DNA of 47,387 nt from contig DASSCU010000018.1 of assembly GCA_035697485.1 (NCBI GenBank), positions 1-47,387 of the forward strand, written 5' to 3'. Position 1 is the first letter of the stretch. Every line of letters begins with the position of its first letter. Shown here one piece after another: positions 24,221 through 34,761 of the stretch. This DNA comes from Actinomycetota bacterium (GTDB taxonomy: Bacteria; Actinomycetota; UBA4738; HRBIN12). Below the pieces are notes generated by a model. That model did no database searches. It worked only from the letters and a program-made list of their open reading frames with translations, and was not told the origin of the DNA. The position numbers and the translations under genes were made by a program.

Positions 24221-24816
24221 TGGCGATCTTCGAGGGCGAATGGCTCGAGGAGGCTCGGGCGATCATCGCACGGTACCCGGAAGGACGAGAGCGTTCCGCG
24301 GTCATGCCCCTGCTCTACCTCGCTCAGTCCGTCGACGGGCACGTCACGCGTGGCGCGCTGCAGGAGGTCGCCTCCCTGATCGGCGTGCGGACCGCCGAGG
24401 TCGAGGCGGTCGCGAGCTTCTACACGATGCTGCGGCTGCGCCCGACCGGCACCCATCTGATCGCGGTCTGCACGAACCTGTCCTGCGCGTTGCGGGGGGC
24501 GAGCGAGGTGTACGAGGCCGCGCACCGGGCGACCGGCATCCCGCACGGCGGGGAGGTGAGCGACGACGGCGACTTCACCGTGCACGAGGAGGAGTGCCTC
24601 GGCGTGTGCGAGCACGCGCCCGTCGTGCAGGTGAACGTCGCGAACCACGACCGCGTCACGCCGGAGCGCGTGACCGAGATCGTGGCGGCGTTGCGGGGCG
24701 GCGAGGTGCCCGAGCCCGCCCGGGGGCCCGCGGTCGACAGCTTCAAGACCGCCTCGAGGATCCTCGCGGGGCTCGAGCCGCTCGACGAAACGCTCGCCGA
24801 GGGGGCGAACGCGTGA
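24220..24816 (+). CDS. nuoE: NADH-quinone oxidoreductase subunit E, cluster 1
   Basis: A 198-residue NuoE (24-kDa subunit) with the [2Fe-2S] cluster N1a. The ligands are C84 and C89 (CTNLSC) and C126 and C130 (CLGVC). A C-terminal tail of about 40 residues follows the thioredoxin-like fold. It belongs to the NADH-oxidising module with NuoF and NuoG. It starts inside the TGATG junction with nuoD. Confidence 0.94.
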
Positions 24817-26174
24817 GCGAGCCGCGGCGCGTGCTCACCGCCCACTGGGACGACCCGAGCGTGATCCCGCTCGCGGGGTACGAGGCCGCCGGAGGGTACC
24901 GGGCCTTGCGCACCGCGCTGGGCATGAGCGCGGACGAGCTGATCCAGCTCGTGAAGGACTCGGGGCTGCGCGGGCGTGGCGGGGCGGGGTTCCCCACGGG
25001 CATGAAGTGGTCGTTCGTGCCTCGGAACACCGGCAAGCCCACGTACGTCACGGTGAACTTCGACGAGTCCGAGCCCGGCACTTGCAACAACCGCGAGCTC
25101 GTCGAACGCGAACCCCACGCGCTGATCGAGGGCGCCGCGATCGCAGCGAGGGCGATCGACTGCCACCTCGCCTACATCTACATCCGCGGGGAGTACCTCT
25201 GGCAGGGCCAGGTGCTGCAGCGGGCGCTCGACGAGGCGTACGCGGTCGGCTACCTCGGCCGGGACATCATGGGCGGCGACTACGACCTCGACATCGTGCT
25301 GCACCGGGGCGCCGGCGCCTACATCTGCGGCGAGGAGACGGCGCTGCTCTCGAGCCTCGAGGGGTTCCGGGGCCAGCCCCGCCTGCGGCCGCCGTTCCCG
25401 GCGGTGGAGGGTCTCTACGAGTCCCCGACGGTGATCAACAACGTCGAGACCCTGATGAACGTGCCGCACATCGTGAACAACGGGGCCGAGTGGTTCAAGG
25501 CGGTCGGCACCGAGAAGGCGCCTGGCACGAAGATGTTCACGATCAGCGGCAAGGTCGAGCGCCCCGGCAACTACGAGCTGCCGATGGGCACGCCGTTCCG
25601 GGTGCTGCTCGAGGAGCACGGAGGCGGGGTGCTCGGCGGCAAGGCGATCAAGGCATGGACGCCGGGCGGGTCCTCCACGCCGTTCCTCACGGCCGACCAC
25701 CTCGAGGTCGGGCTCGACTTCGAGTCCGTGATGGAAGCCGGCTCGCTGCTCGGCACCGGCGCGATCATGGTGCTCGACGAGTCCGATTGCATGGTGGAAG
25801 CCGCCCGCCGTCTCGTCGAGTTCTACGCCCACGAATCGTGCGGCAAGTGCACGCCGTGCCGCGAGGGAACGTGGTGGGCGACGCGCGTGCTCGGGCGCAT
25901 CGAGGGCGGGTACGGCCGCGACGAGGACCTGCCGCTCATGGCCGACGTGGGCGAGAACATCCTGTTCCGCGCGTTCTGCGCCCTCGCCGACGGCGCCGTC
26001 TCGCCGATCCAGTCGACGCTGCAGCACTTCATGGACGAGTACGAGGCGCACATCCGCGAGGGGCGGTGCCCCGTGACGGGGAAGGGGCCCGGCCACCACG
26101 ATGCCGAGCCCGCGCCGGACGCCGTCACGTTCGCGACGACCGGTCCCTTCGAGATCCAGGGAGCGCCCACATGA
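24813..26174 (+). CDS. nuoF: NADH-quinone oxidoreductase subunit F, cluster 1
   Basis: A 453-residue NuoF (51-kDa subunit). RGRGGAGFPTGMKW near residues 51-64 and GAGAYICGEETALLSSLEG near 166-184 form the FMN and NADH sites. SCGKCTPCREGT near 343-354 plus a later Cys bind cluster N3. A short acidic tail ends the protein. GTG 24813 overlaps the nuoE stop by four bases. NADH enters the complex here. Confidence 0.95.
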   Translation: MSEPRRVLTAHWDDPSVIPLAGYEAAGGYRALRTALGMSADELIQLVKDSGLRGRGGAGFPTGMKWSFVPRNTGKPTYVTVNFDESEPGTCNNRELVEREPHALIEGAAIAARAIDCHLAYIYIRGEYLWQGQVLQRALDEAYAVGYLGRDIMGGDYDLDIVLHRGAGAYICGEETALLSSLEGFRGQPRLRPPFPAVEGLYESPTVINNVETLMNVPHIVNNGAEWFKAVGTEKAPGTKMFTISGKVERPGNYELPMGTPFRVLLEEHGGGVLGGKAIKAWTPGGSSTPFLTADHLEVGLDFESVMEAGSLLGTGAIMVLDESDCMVEAARRLVEFYAHESCGKCTPCREGTWWATRVLGRIEGGYGRDEDLPLMADVGENILFRAFCALADGAVSPIQSTLQHFMDEYEAHIREGRCPVTGKGPGHHDAEPAPDAVTFATTGPFEIQGAPT

Positions 26175-28705
26175 CGGGGGAGGCCGTCACCCTCACGATC
26201 GACGGGAAGGAGGTCACCGTGCCTTCGGGCACGCTGATCATCCGCGCCGCGGAGCAGATCGGCGTCGAGATCCCGAGGTTCTGCGACCACCCCCTGCTGG
26301 ATCCGGTCGGCGCGTGCCGACAGTGCTACGTCGAGGTCGAGGGTCAGCGGAAGCTGTTCACGTCGTGCACGACGACCGTGTCCGAGGGCATGATCGTGAA
26401 GACGCAGAACACCAGTGACGTCGTGCACGACGCGCAGGTTGCGAACCTGGAGTTCCTGCTGCTGAACCATCCGCTCGACTGCCCGATCTGCGACCGCGGG
26501 GGCGAGTGCCCGCTGCAGGACCAGGCGCTCGCGTTCGGGCCCGGGGAGAGCCGCTACCGCGAGGCCAAGCGCGTCTACCCCAAGCCGCTGCCGCTGTCTC
26601 CGCTCGTGAACCTCGACCGCGAGCGCTGCGTGCTGTGCGCGCGCTGCACGCGCTTCTGCGACCAGATCTCGGGCGACCGGTTCATCGAGCTGTTCGCGCG
26701 CGGCGCGGCCGAGCAGGTCTCGATCGCGCCCGGCGAGGACTTCCGTTCGCCGTTCAGCGGCAACACGGTGCAGATCTGTCCGGTCGGTGCGCTCACGTCG
26801 ACCCCGTACCGCTTCGTCGCCCGGCCGTTCGACCTCACCACGGTCGACACGGTCTGTCCCCACTGCAGCGCGGGCTGCAACATCAAGCTCGACATGCGCC
26901 GGGGCGAGGTCGTGCGCCAGCTCGCGCGAGACAACTACGACGTGAACGACGCCTGGCTCTGCGACAAGGGGCGATACGCGTTCCGGTTCCCCGACTCGCC
27001 GGATCGCGTCGCGACGCCGCTGATCCGCGACCGCGGCCTCGAGCCCGCGTCGTTCGGCGAGGTCCTGACCCGGGTGGCTGCCTGGACCGAGGGGAAGCGC
27101 GTCGCGATGCTCACCGGCGGCCGGCTCATGGACGAGGACTACTTCGCGCTGTCGAAGCTCGCCCGCACGGTGTTCCGTACGAACGACGTCGACCACCGGC
27201 GGGCGGGGGAGACGGGCGCAGCCGCCGCCGAGCGGCACGCCGCCGCGAGCCCGATGGCGGTCAGCTACAAGGACGTGGAACGGGCGGGCGCGATCCTCGT
27301 GGTCGGGCTCGACGCGGAGCAGGAGGTGCCGATCCTGCACCTTCGCCTGCGGAAGGCCGCGAGGCGCGGGGCGAGGATCTGGGTCGTGCATCCGCGGCGC
27401 ACCCGCCTGCACGATGTGGCGACCCACGTGCTGTGCGCGCCGGGAGACGAGGCGCGTCTGCTGGCCGGCGGTGCCGACGCGACCGTCGACGAGGCCTTGG
27501 CGGCGATCCGGGATCTGGGCGACGAGGCGGTCGTGCTCGCGGGCGAGCGGCCCGGTGCCGCCGACGCCGCGAAGGCCTCGGCCGACGCGGCCGGCGCGCG
27601 GTTCCAGTACGTGACCCGGCGGGCGAACGACCGCGGGGCGCTGCTCGCAGGGGTCCACCCGTCACTGCTGCCCGGGGGGCGCTCGATGCAGCAGGTCGAC
27701 GACGTCGAACGGGTATGGGGCCCGCTGATGAACCGCGAGCCGGGTCGAGACACGATGGGCATCCTGCGTGCGTGCGCCGACCGGGAGGTCGACGTGCTGT
27801 TCCTGATCGGCGTCGACCTGCTCCGCGACGTGCCCGACGCGGGCCTCGTGCGACGCGCGCTCGACAACGTGCCGGTCAAGGTCGTGCAGTCGCTCGAGCT
27901 CGGCTCGCTCGAGCGCTTCGCCGACGCGTTCCTGCCGGCCAGCGCGTTCCTCGAGAAGGACGGGCACGTCTCCACCTGGGAGGGGCGCGGTCAGCGGCTG
28001 CGGGCGATCCGGGGACGCGACGGGATCAGCCTGGCGGACTGGGAGATCTTCTCGAGCATGGCGCTCGCGTGCGGCGGTGACCTGGGCTTCGAGACGCTCG
28101 ACGAGATCCACGAGGAGATGGGCCGGCTGCTGGGGGCGCGCGCGGGAAGCGTGCGCGACGAGGAGGTCGGCGCGCCCGTCGCCGAGGGCCAGCCCAGCGG
28201 CTCGGTCGAGGGCCTCGACGCCCAGCCCGACTGGGAGCGCGTGCGGGGTGACGAGGGGGCCACGGCCGAGGTGGACCGCTCGCGCGGAGGCCTCGGCGAG
28301 ACGCACGACGCGGGCACGGCCGAGGGTGACGACGGCCTCGTTCTCTTCACCTATCCGCTGCTCGTCGACGAGGGGCGGCTGTCCGAGCACGCCGACGAGC
28401 TGAAGGCGGCGCTCGAGGACGAGGCGTTCGTGGAGCTGCACCCGGCCGACGCCGCCGCGATCGGCGTCGTCGACGGTGCCCTGGCGACCGTGCGCACCGA
28501 GGCCGGCGAGGCCGAGCTCCCGGTGGTCGTGACGGAGCACGTCGCCCGGGGGTCGGCGTTCGTGCCCTTCAACCAGCCCGGCCTCGCGGCGAACGCCCTG
28601 CTGTCGGGGCAGATGCTTGTGCGCGCGAGTATCTCGACGATCGGCGGCACGACGGGGGACCAGGCTGCCGAGCCGGCCGCCGCCGCGGTGGGGGGTGACG
28701 CCTGA
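26171..28705 (+). CDS. nuoG: NADH-quinone oxidoreductase subunit G, cluster 1
   Basis: An 844-residue NuoG. Ligand sets are visible in order: [2Fe-2S] C38/C49/C52/C66; N5 H100/C104/C107/C113; N4 C153/C156/C159 and C203; and an additional [4Fe-4S] box C229/C232/C236/C264, the N7-type cluster kept by some bacteria. A molybdopterin-oxidoreductase-like domain follows with no sign of catalytic molybdenum use. A low-complexity acidic insert at about residues 655-720 splits this from the C-terminal substrate-fold domain. ATG 26171 overlaps the nuoF stop. Confidence 0.94.
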   Translation: MTGEAVTLTIDGKEVTVPSGTLIIRAAEQIGVEIPRFCDHPLLDPVGACRQCYVEVEGQRKLFTSCTTTVSEGMIVKTQNTSDVVHDAQVANLEFLLLNHPLDCPICDRGGECPLQDQALAFGPGESRYREAKRVYPKPLPLSPLVNLDRERCVLCARCTRFCDQISGDRFIELFARGAAEQVSIAPGEDFRSPFSGNTVQICPVGALTSTPYRFVARPFDLTTVDTVCPHCSAGCNIKLDMRRGEVVRQLARDNYDVNDAWLCDKGRYAFRFPDSPDRVATPLIRDRGLEPASFGEVLTRVAAWTEGKRVAMLTGGRLMDEDYFALSKLARTVFRTNDVDHRRAGETGAAAAERHAAASPMAVSYKDVERAGAILVVGLDAEQEVPILHLRLRKAARRGARIWVVHPRRTRLHDVATHVLCAPGDEARLLAGGADATVDEALAAIRDLGDEAVVLAGERPGAADAAKASADAAGARFQYVTRRANDRGALLAGVHPSLLPGGRSMQQVDDVERVWGPLMNREPGRDTMGILRACADREVDVLFLIGVDLLRDVPDAGLVRRALDNVPVKVVQSLELGSLERFADAFLPASAFLEKDGHVSTWEGRGQRLRAIRGRDGISLADWEIFSSMALACGGDLGFETLDEIHEEMGRLLGARAGSVRDEEVGAPVAEGQPSGSVEGLDAQPDWERVRGDEGATAEVDRSRGGLGETHDAGTAEGDDGLVLFTYPLLVDEGRLSEHADELKAALEDEAFVELHPADAAAIGVVDGALATVRTEAGEAELPVVVTEHVARGSAFVPFNQPGLAANALLSGQMLVRASISTIGGTTGDQAAEPAAAAVGGDA

Positions 28706-29835
28706 TGGATTGGGTCGATTGGGCGATCCTCGTCGTGCAGGTCGTGATCGTGTTCTTCGGCCTGCTGATCGCCGTGATGCTCTACATCTGGATGGAGCGC
28801 AAGGTGATCGCCGACATGCAGACCCGGGTCGGCCCGATGCGCGCCGGGCCCCGCGGCGTGCTGATCACCCTGGCCGACGGCATCAAGCTCTTCTTCAAGG
28901 AAGGCATCACCCCCACCTCCGCCGATCGTGCCGTCTACGCGATCGCGCCGATCCTGGCGATGTTCCCCGGCTTCCTCGCGTTCTGCGTGATCCCGTTCGG
29001 CACCGAGGTCACGCTGTTCGGGCGCGAGATCCCGTTCCAGCTCGCCGACCTGAACATCGGCATCCTGTGGATCCTCGCGATGACCTCGCTGGCTGTCTAC
29101 GGCGTCGTGCTCGCCGGGTGGTCGAGCGGTTCGAACTACCCGCTGCTCGGCGCGGTGCGCTCGAGCGCGCAGATGATCTCCTACGAGGTGGGCATGGGAC
29201 TCGCGCTCGTGGCGGTGCTCATGTACAGCGGCACGCTGCAGATGAGCGAGATCGTGGCCTCGCAGGACACCGTCTGGAACGTGATCCCGCAGTTCCCGGC
29301 GTTCATGGTCTTCCTGATCGGGGCGATCGCCGAGACGAACCGGCCGCCGTTCGACCTGGCCGAGGCGGAGTCGGAGCTCGTGGCCGGGTTCCACACCGAG
29401 TACTCCGGCATCAAGTTCGCGATGTTCTACCTCGGCGAGTACGTGAGCACGGTGACGATCGCGGCCGTCGGCGTGACGCTGTTCCTCGGCGGGTGGCGCG
29501 GGTACTGGCCGTTCGAGGGTGCGCTCGCGTGGGTCGGCCCCCTGCTGTGGTTCATCCTGAAGGTCACCGCCGTGATCTACGTGTTGATCCTCGTGCGCGC
29601 CACGATGCCCCGCATGCGCTACGACCGCCTCATGAACTTCGGGTGGAAGATCCTGATCCCGTTCGGCCTCGTCTGGGTGCTGATCACCGGCCTCGTGGTC
29701 GTGCTGCCCCAGGAGTACGGCAATCGCGGTCGGTTCATCGCCGCCGCGGTGATCGTCGGAGTGGCGGCGCTCGCGACCCTGGTCGCCCCGTTGGTGACCC
29801 GCCGTTCGGCCGAGAGCGAGGAGGCGCGCGCATGA
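28705..29835 (+). CDS. nuoH: NADH-quinone oxidoreductase subunit H, cluster 1
   Basis: A 376-residue eight-helix NuoH (ND1). The conserved loop between helices 5 and 6 is standard: [20 protein letters not shown] at 210-229, with acidic residues E220, E222 and E224. The loop lines the entrance to the quinone tunnel and the proton path. ATG 28705 overlaps the nuoG stop by one base. It serves as reference for the altered NuoH at 38668. Confidence 0.94.
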   Translation: MDWVDWAILVVQVVIVFFGLLIAVMLYIWMERKVIADMQTRVGPMRAGPRGVLITLADGIKLFFKEGITPTSADRAVYAIAPILAMFPGFLAFCVIPFGTEVTLFGREIPFQLADLNIGILWILAMTSLAVYGVVLAGWSSGSNYPLLGAVRSSAQMISYEVGMGLALVAVLMYSGTLQMSEIVASQDTVWNVIPQFPAFMVFLIGAIAETNRPPFDLAEAESELVAGFHTEYSGIKFAMFYLGEYVSTVTIAAVGVTLFLGGWRGYWPFEGALAWVGPLLWFILKVTAVIYVLILVRATMPRMRYDRLMNFGWKILIPFGLVWVLITGLVVVLPQEYGNRGRFIAAAVIVGVAALATLVAPLVTRRSAESEEARA

Positions 29836-30410
29836 GCGACCGCCGATCAGAGGAGCCGGTCGTGACCGACGAGCCCGACGTGACCGACGAGCCCGCGGTG
29901 CGCGATGAGCCCGTCGTCGGCCCGCAGCCGGGCGAGCAAGGCGCCTGGGAGGCCGCGCTCGCGATCGGCAAGGGCATGGCGACCGTCTTCAAGCAGACGT
30001 TCCGGCCCGACAACACCGAGCGATACCCGAAGGAGATCGCCACGATCCCCGAGCGGTCCCACATCGGCCGGCACCGGCTCAACCGGCACGAGGACGGACT
30101 CGAGAAATGCATCGGCTGCGAGCTCTGCGCGTTCGCCTGTCCGGCCGACGCGATCTGGGTGGAAGGGGCCGACAACGATCCCGAGCACCCGACGAGCCCG
30201 GGGGAGCGGTACGCGAAGGACTACCAGATCAACTACCTGCGCTGCATCATGTGCGGCCTCTGCGTCGAGGCGTGTCCGACCCGTGCGCTCACCCTGACCG
30301 ACTATTTCGAGCTGTCGTTCACGAGCCGCGAGGAAGCCGTCTGGTCGAAGGAGCAGCTGCTCGAGGCGCCGCCGCCCCTCGGCTCGGACCCGGTGGATCG
30401 AGAGGGCTAG
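29832..30410 (+). CDS. nuoI: NADH-quinone oxidoreductase subunit I, cluster 1
   Basis: A 192-residue NuoI (TYKY) with clusters N6a and N6b: C93/C96/C99/C103 and C138/C141/C144/C148. The N-terminus has a 34-residue extension built of V-x-D-E-P repeats, encoded by an 18-base tandem repeat. ATG 29832 overlaps the nuoH stop by four bases. The two clusters link NuoG to NuoB. Confidence 0.94.
   Translation: MSDRRSEEPVVTDEPDVTDEPAVRDEPVVGPQPGEQGAWEAALAIGKGMATVFKQTFRPDNTERYPKEIATIPERSHIGRHRLNRHEDGLEKCIGCELCAFACPADAIWVEGADNDPEHPTSPGERYAKDYQINYLRCIMCGLCVEACPTRALTLTDYFELSFTSREEAVWSKEQLLEAPPPLGSDPVDREG
29862..29915 (+). repeat. Three tandem 18-base units in the 5' part of nuoI
   Basis: The units start at 29862, 29880 and 29898. 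The first two differ only in their last codon; the third has more changes. They encode [12 protein letters not shown] and VRDEPV. Such in-frame units can change copy number without breaking the gene. Confidence 0.7.
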
Positions 30411-30416
30411 CCCGCC

Positions 30417-31037
30417 GTGCCGCTCGACAACCTCGTCTTCTGGGTCTTCGCCCCGCTCTCGGTCGCGACGGCGATCGGCATGATCGTGGTGCGCAACGCG
30501 GTGCACGCCGCGCTGTTCCTCGTCGTGAACTTCTTCACGATCGCCGTGATGTACCTGCTCCTCGACGCGCCGTTCCTGTTCGCCGTGCAGATCGTCGTGT
30601 ACGCGGGCGCGATCATGGTGCTGTTCCTCTTCGTGATCATGCTCCTCGGGGTCGACCGCGGCGCCGAGCCGGCCGAGCGGCTGTTCGGGCAGCGCACGAC
30701 CGCGGTGCTCCTCGCGGTCGCGATCGTCGCGGAGCTCGCGACCGCGATCCGCGCGGGCATCGGGTTCGCGACCCGGGCCCCCGCGGGCTTCGAGGCGGCG
30801 AACCCGAGCGGGAATCCGTCGGCACTCGCCGACGTGCTGTTCCGCGACTACTTCTTCCCGTTCGAGGTGACGTCGGTGCTGCTGATCGTCGCCGCGGTCG
30901 CCGCCATGGTGCTGGCGCTGCGGCGCTCGAAGGCCCTCACCCAACGCGAGATCGAGGCGCACGCGGGCGACGACCTCGAGGCCTACGCCATGGCGCCGCC
31001 CGGCGGTCCCGGGCCGGTGCGGGAGCCGGGCCGATGA
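30417..31037 (+). CDS. nuoJ: NADH-quinone oxidoreductase subunit J, cluster 1
   Basis: A 206-residue five-helix NuoJ (ND6). Signatures are [20 protein letters not shown] and the third helix with [20 protein letters not shown], which holds the flexible bulge of the family. A C-terminal tail of about 30 hydrophilic residues follows. GTG 30417 starts six bases after nuoI; the end overlaps nuoK (ATGA). Confidence 0.92.
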   Translation: MPLDNLVFWVFAPLSVATAIGMIVVRNAVHAALFLVVNFFTIAVMYLLLDAPFLFAVQIVVYAGAIMVLFLFVIMLLGVDRGAEPAERLFGQRTTAVLLAVAIVAELATAIRAGIGFATRAPAGFEAANPSGNPSALADVLFRDYFFPFEVTSVLLIVAAVAAMVLALRRSKALTQREIEAHAGDDLEAYAMAPPGGPGPVREPGR

Positions 31038-31339
31038 GGACGCCGATCGCCTACTTCCTGCTGCTCTCGGCGATCCTGTTCGCCCTCGGCTCCGCCTCGG
31101 TGCTTCTGCGCCGCAACGCGCTCCGCATCTTCATGGGGGTCGAGCTGCAGCTGAACGCCGTCAACCTCACGCTCGTCGCGTTCTCGCGGATGCACCTCGA
31201 GCTCGACGGGCAGATCCTCGCGTTCTTCTCGATGGTCGTGGCCGCGGCGGAGGTGGTCGTCGGCCTCGCGATCATCGTGGCCGTGTTCCGACGAACGGCG
31301 ACGACCGACGTCGACCGAGCGAGCGTGTTGCGAGGATGA
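31034..31339 (+). CDS. nuoK: NADH-quinone oxidoreductase subunit K, cluster 1
   Basis: A 101-residue three-helix NuoK (ND4L). Both membrane Glu residues are present, in [16 protein letters not shown] and [11 protein letters not shown], and are needed for proton transfer along the membrane arm. It overlaps nuoJ and nuoL by four bases each. Confidence 0.94.
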   Translation: MRTPIAYFLLLSAILFALGSASVLLRRNALRIFMGVELQLNAVNLTLVAFSRMHLELDGQILAFFSMVVAAAEVVVGLAIIVAVFRRTATTDVDRASVLRG

Positions 31340-33216
31340 TCGACCTGATCGGCCTCGCGATCGCGATCCCGCTGCTCGCCGCGGCGGTGAACATGCTGTT
31401 CGGCGCGCGGCTCGGCCGGTGGGCCGGGTGGTTCGCGACCGCGGCGATGGCCGCGTCGTTCGCGATCGTGCTCGGTGCGCTGCTCGACCTGATGTCGCTG
31501 GCCGCCGAGGATCGCACCCAGATCGTCACCGTCGCCGAGTGGATCCGCGCCGGGGCCGCCAGCGTCGCCATCGACCTGCGGGTCGACCCGCTCTCGATCA
31601 CGATGGCGATGGTCGTGACGGGGGTCGGGTCGCTGATCCATCTCTACGCGATCGGGTACATGGACCACGACCCGCGGCCAGGCCGCTTCTTCGGCTACAT
31701 GAACCTGTTCTGCGCGTTCATGCTCGTGCTCGTCCTCGCGAACGACTTCCTGCTGCTCTATTTGGGCTGGGAGGGCGTCGGGCTCTGCTCGTACCTGCTG
31801 ATCGGGTTCTGGTCGGACCGTCCGGAGGCGGCCCGGGCCGCGAAGAAGGCGTTCATCACCACACGCGTCGGCGACGTGCTGCTGATGCTCGGTCTCTTCG
31901 TGATGTGGCTGCACTTCGGCTCGTTCGACTTCGACACCGTGCTCGGGCACGAGGGCTCGTTGCCCGAGATCGCTACGGGGACCGCCACCGCGATCTCGCT
32001 GCTGCTGCTCGGGGGCGCGGTCGGCAAGTCGGCGCAGCTGCCGCTGCACGTGTGGTTGCCCGACGCGATGGCGGGTCCGACCCCCGTCTCCGCCCTGATC
32101 CACGCTGCCACGATGGTGACCGCCGGCGTCTACCTGGTGGTGCGCTCGCACGTGCTGTTCGAGGTCTCGGAGGTCGCGCTGACCGTCGTGGCGGTCGTCG
32201 GACTCGCCGGCGCGCTCTACGCAGGGTTCTCCTCGCTCGGGCAGTACGACATGAAGCGGGCGCTCGCGTACTCGACGATGTCGCAGCTCGGGTTCATGTT
32301 CCTGGCGGCCGGGCTCGGCTTCTCCGCGGTCGCGATCTCGCTGCTCGTGGCGCACGCGTTCTACAAGGCCCTGCTGTTCCTGACGTCGGGCAACGTGATG
32401 CACGGTCTCCACGACGAGATCGACGTGCGCCGCCTCGGCGGCCTGCGGCGCGACATGCCGTGGACGGCCGCGTTGTTCGGCGCCGGCGCCCTCGCCCTGT
32501 CGGGCCTGCCGCCCTTCAGCGGCTTCTTCACGAAGGACGCGATCCTCGAGCTCGCGAGCCACGCCGGCGACGTCTGGGCGTACGTGCTGGGCTCGCTCGG
32601 GGCGCTCGTCTCGGCCTGGTACATCGCGCGGCTCTACTTCACGGCGTTCATGGGTGACCAGCGATACGAGGGGCGTGCCCACGAGGCCTCGCCGCTGATG
32701 CGGGCGCCGCTCGTCGTGCTCGCGATCGGCGCGCTGTTCGCCGGCGCCTGGCTCACGTTCACCCCCGAGGGGCGCCTCGCGACGTTCCTCGAACCGGTGG
32801 TCGGCGTCGTCGAGGAAGGGCACGCGGGGCCGACGACGCAGGCGCTGATCGCGATCTCGATCGTGCTGACCCTGGCGGGCATCGCGATCGCCTGGCGCCT
32901 GTACCGGCCGAGGAACGCCGAGCGCTGGATCTCGTTCCCCGATCGCGAACCCGGCATGGCCGGGGTGCTCGGTCACGCCTTCTACATCGACGACCTCTAC
33001 GCCTGGGTCGTGGGCACCGTGGGACTGCGCGGAGCGGCGGGCCTCGCCTGGTTCGACCGCACGGTGGTCGACGGGGCTGTGAACGGCGTCGGGCGGCTCG
33101 CCGTCTGGGCGGCCGGGTTCGCGCCGATCTGGCAGTCGGGGAAGGTGCGCCGCTACGCCCTGTCGTTCCTGGCCGGGGGCGCGGCGCTGCTCCTGTACGC
33201 GGCGGTGAGGGTCTAG
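31336..33216 (+). CDS. nuoL: NADH-quinone oxidoreductase subunit L, cluster 1
   Basis: A 626-residue antiporter-like NuoL (ND5). Conserved polar residues are in place: Glu in [14 protein letters not shown], Lys in [17 protein letters not shown], Lys in HAFYKALLF and Lys in GFFTKDAIL. The lateral C-terminal helix region holds a single [13 protein letters not shown] unit before the last helix; the cluster 2 NuoL has two such units. ATG 31336 overlaps nuoK. Confidence 0.94.
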   Translation: MIDLIGLAIAIPLLAAAVNMLFGARLGRWAGWFATAAMAASFAIVLGALLDLMSLAAEDRTQIVTVAEWIRAGAASVAIDLRVDPLSITMAMVVTGVGSLIHLYAIGYMDHDPRPGRFFGYMNLFCAFMLVLVLANDFLLLYLGWEGVGLCSYLLIGFWSDRPEAARAAKKAFITTRVGDVLLMLGLFVMWLHFGSFDFDTVLGHEGSLPEIATGTATAISLLLLGGAVGKSAQLPLHVWLPDAMAGPTPVSALIHAATMVTAGVYLVVRSHVLFEVSEVALTVVAVVGLAGALYAGFSSLGQYDMKRALAYSTMSQLGFMFLAAGLGFSAVAISLLVAHAFYKALLFLTSGNVMHGLHDEIDVRRLGGLRRDMPWTAALFGAGALALSGLPPFSGFFTKDAILELASHAGDVWAYVLGSLGALVSAWYIARLYFTAFMGDQRYEGRAHEASPLMRAPLVVLAIGALFAGAWLTFTPEGRLATFLEPVVGVVEEGHAGPTTQALIAISIVLTLAGIAIAWRLYRPRNAERWISFPDREPGMAGVLGHAFYIDDLYAWVVGTVGLRGAAGLAWFDRTVVDGAVNGVGRLAVWAAGFAPIWQSGKVRRYALSFLAGGAALLLYAAVRV

Positions 33217-34761
33217 ATGGACACGATGCCCTGGCTCACGCTCGCGATCGCGGCCCCCCTCGTGGGCCTGCCGGTGCTGCTGGTGTGGCGCTCGATCACC
33301 GACGACGCCGCACGGTGGGTCGGGCTCGCCGCCACGCTCGCGGCCTTCGCGGTCTCGATCGGCATGCTCGCGAACTTCGAGACGGGCGAGGCCGGGTTCC
33401 AGATGGTCTCGAAGCACCCGTGGGTGGAATCGGTCGGCCTGAACTGGTTCGTCGGCGTCGACGGCTTCTCGATCTGGCTCGTGATGGTCACGACGTTCAT
33501 GTTCCCGATCGCGATCGCCGCGTCGTGGAAGGTGGAGCACCAGGTGCGCCGCTACATGGCGATGGCGCTGTTCCTCGAGACGGTGATCATCGGGGCGTTC
33601 CTCTCGCTGGACCTTCTGCTGTTCTTCGTCTTCTTCGAGGCCCTGCTGTTCCCGATGTACTACATCATCGGGGTGTGGGGCTCGAAGCGGCGCATCTACG
33701 CCGCGACGAAGTTCCTGCTGTACACGATGTTCGGCTCCGCGTTCCTGCTCGTGGGCATCCTGTGGCTGTACGTCGAGTCCGGGAAGCAGCTCGGTGCGGC
33801 GACGTTCGATCTCACACAGCTCGAGCAGCTGCAGCTTCCGACGGGTGTCGCGCGATGGCTGTTCCTCGCGTTCTTCGTCGGCTTCGCCGTGAAGGTGCCC
33901 GTCTGGCCCCTGCACACCTGGCTGCCCGACGCCCACACCGAGGCGCCGACGAAGGGTTCGGTCGTGCTGGCGGCGATCCTGCTGAAGACGGGCCCCTACG
34001 GCATGCTGCGATTCAACCTCGATCTGTTCCCCGAGGCCTCGCGGTACTTCGCCACCGCGATCATGGTGCTGGCAGTCGTCGGCATCATCTACGGCGCGAT
34101 CGTCGCGATGATGCAGACCGACATCAAGCGTCTGATCGCCTACTCGTCGGTCAGCCACATGGGGCTGATCGTGCTCGGCATCTTCGCGTTCTCGGCCGAG
34201 TCGATGGACGGCGCCGTGCTGCAGATGGTGAACCACGGGTTGTCGACCGGCATGCTCTTCCTCGTCTTCGGCATGCTCTACGAGCGCACGCACACCCGCG
34301 AGATCGCCGACCTCGGCGGCATCGTCCAGGTGACGCCGTGGCTCGCCGGCGCCTACGTCGTCGCGATGCTGTCGTCGATCGGACTGCCGGGGCTCAACAA
34401 CTTCGTGGGCGAGTTCCTCGTGCTGCTCGGCACGTTCTCGGTCGACCGAGTGCTCGCGTCGATCGCGATCGTCGGGGTGATCCTCAGCGCGGTGTACATG
34501 CTCTGGTCGTACCAGCGCACGTTCCAGGGGTCGCTGAAGGAGCGATGGGGGTCGCTGCCCGACCTGTCGTGGCGGGAAGGCGCGATCGTCGTGCCGATCG
34601 TCGCCGTGATGCTCTGGATCGGCCTGCACCCGGCCCCGGTGCTCGAGCGACTGCGTCCAACCTCGGAGGAGGTCTCCGAGCGCGTGCGCGCGGTGCAGGT
34701 CGGCGAGCCGGTGGAGCCGCTCGTCGAGGCGAGCGCCCCGACGGGGGAGCAGGCGCCGTGA
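33217..34761 (+). CDS. nuoM: NADH-quinone oxidoreductase subunit M, cluster 1
   Basis: A 514-residue antiporter-like NuoM (ND4). Conserved Glu in FFVFFEALLFPMYYI, Lys in FAVKVPVWPLHTWLPDAH, Lys in AAILLKTGPYG and Glu in NNFVGEFLVLLG mark a complete proton channel. The ATG directly follows the nuoL stop. A hydrophilic tail of about 35 residues ends the protein, overlapping nuoN by four bases. Confidence 0.94.
   Translation: MDTMPWLTLAIAAPLVGLPVLLVWRSITDDAARWVGLAATLAAFAVSIGMLANFETGEAGFQMVSKHPWVESVGLNWFVGVDGFSIWLVMVTTFMFPIAIAASWKVEHQVRRYMAMALFLETVIIGAFLSLDLLLFFVFFEALLFPMYYIIGVWGSKRRIYAATKFLLYTMFGSAFLLVGILWLYVESGKQLGAATFDLTQLEQLQLPTGVARWLFLAFFVGFAVKVPVWPLHTWLPDAHTEAPTKGSVVLAAILLKTGPYGMLRFNLDLFPEASRYFATAIMVLAVVGIIYGAIVAMMQTDIKRLIAYSSVSHMGLIVLGIFAFSAESMDGAVLQMVNHGLSTGMLFLVFGMLYERTHTREIADLGGIVQVTPWLAGAYVVAMLSSIGLPGLNNFVGEFLVLLGTFSVDRVLASIAIVGVILSAVYMLWSYQRTFQGSLKERWGSLPDLSWREGAIVVPIVAVMLWIGLHPAPVLERLRPTSEEVSERVRAVQVGEPVEPLVEASAPTGEQAP

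Noticed and set aside
31051-34629. Very long minus-strand frame (1192 codons) opposite nuoL and nuoM
   Set aside because: Product is a His/Asp/Arg/Glu-rich shadow with no domain, lying fully opposite clear nuo genes; typical of high-GC DNA. Similar shadows at 8632-10917, 11027-12715 and 16598-18700 were also dropped.
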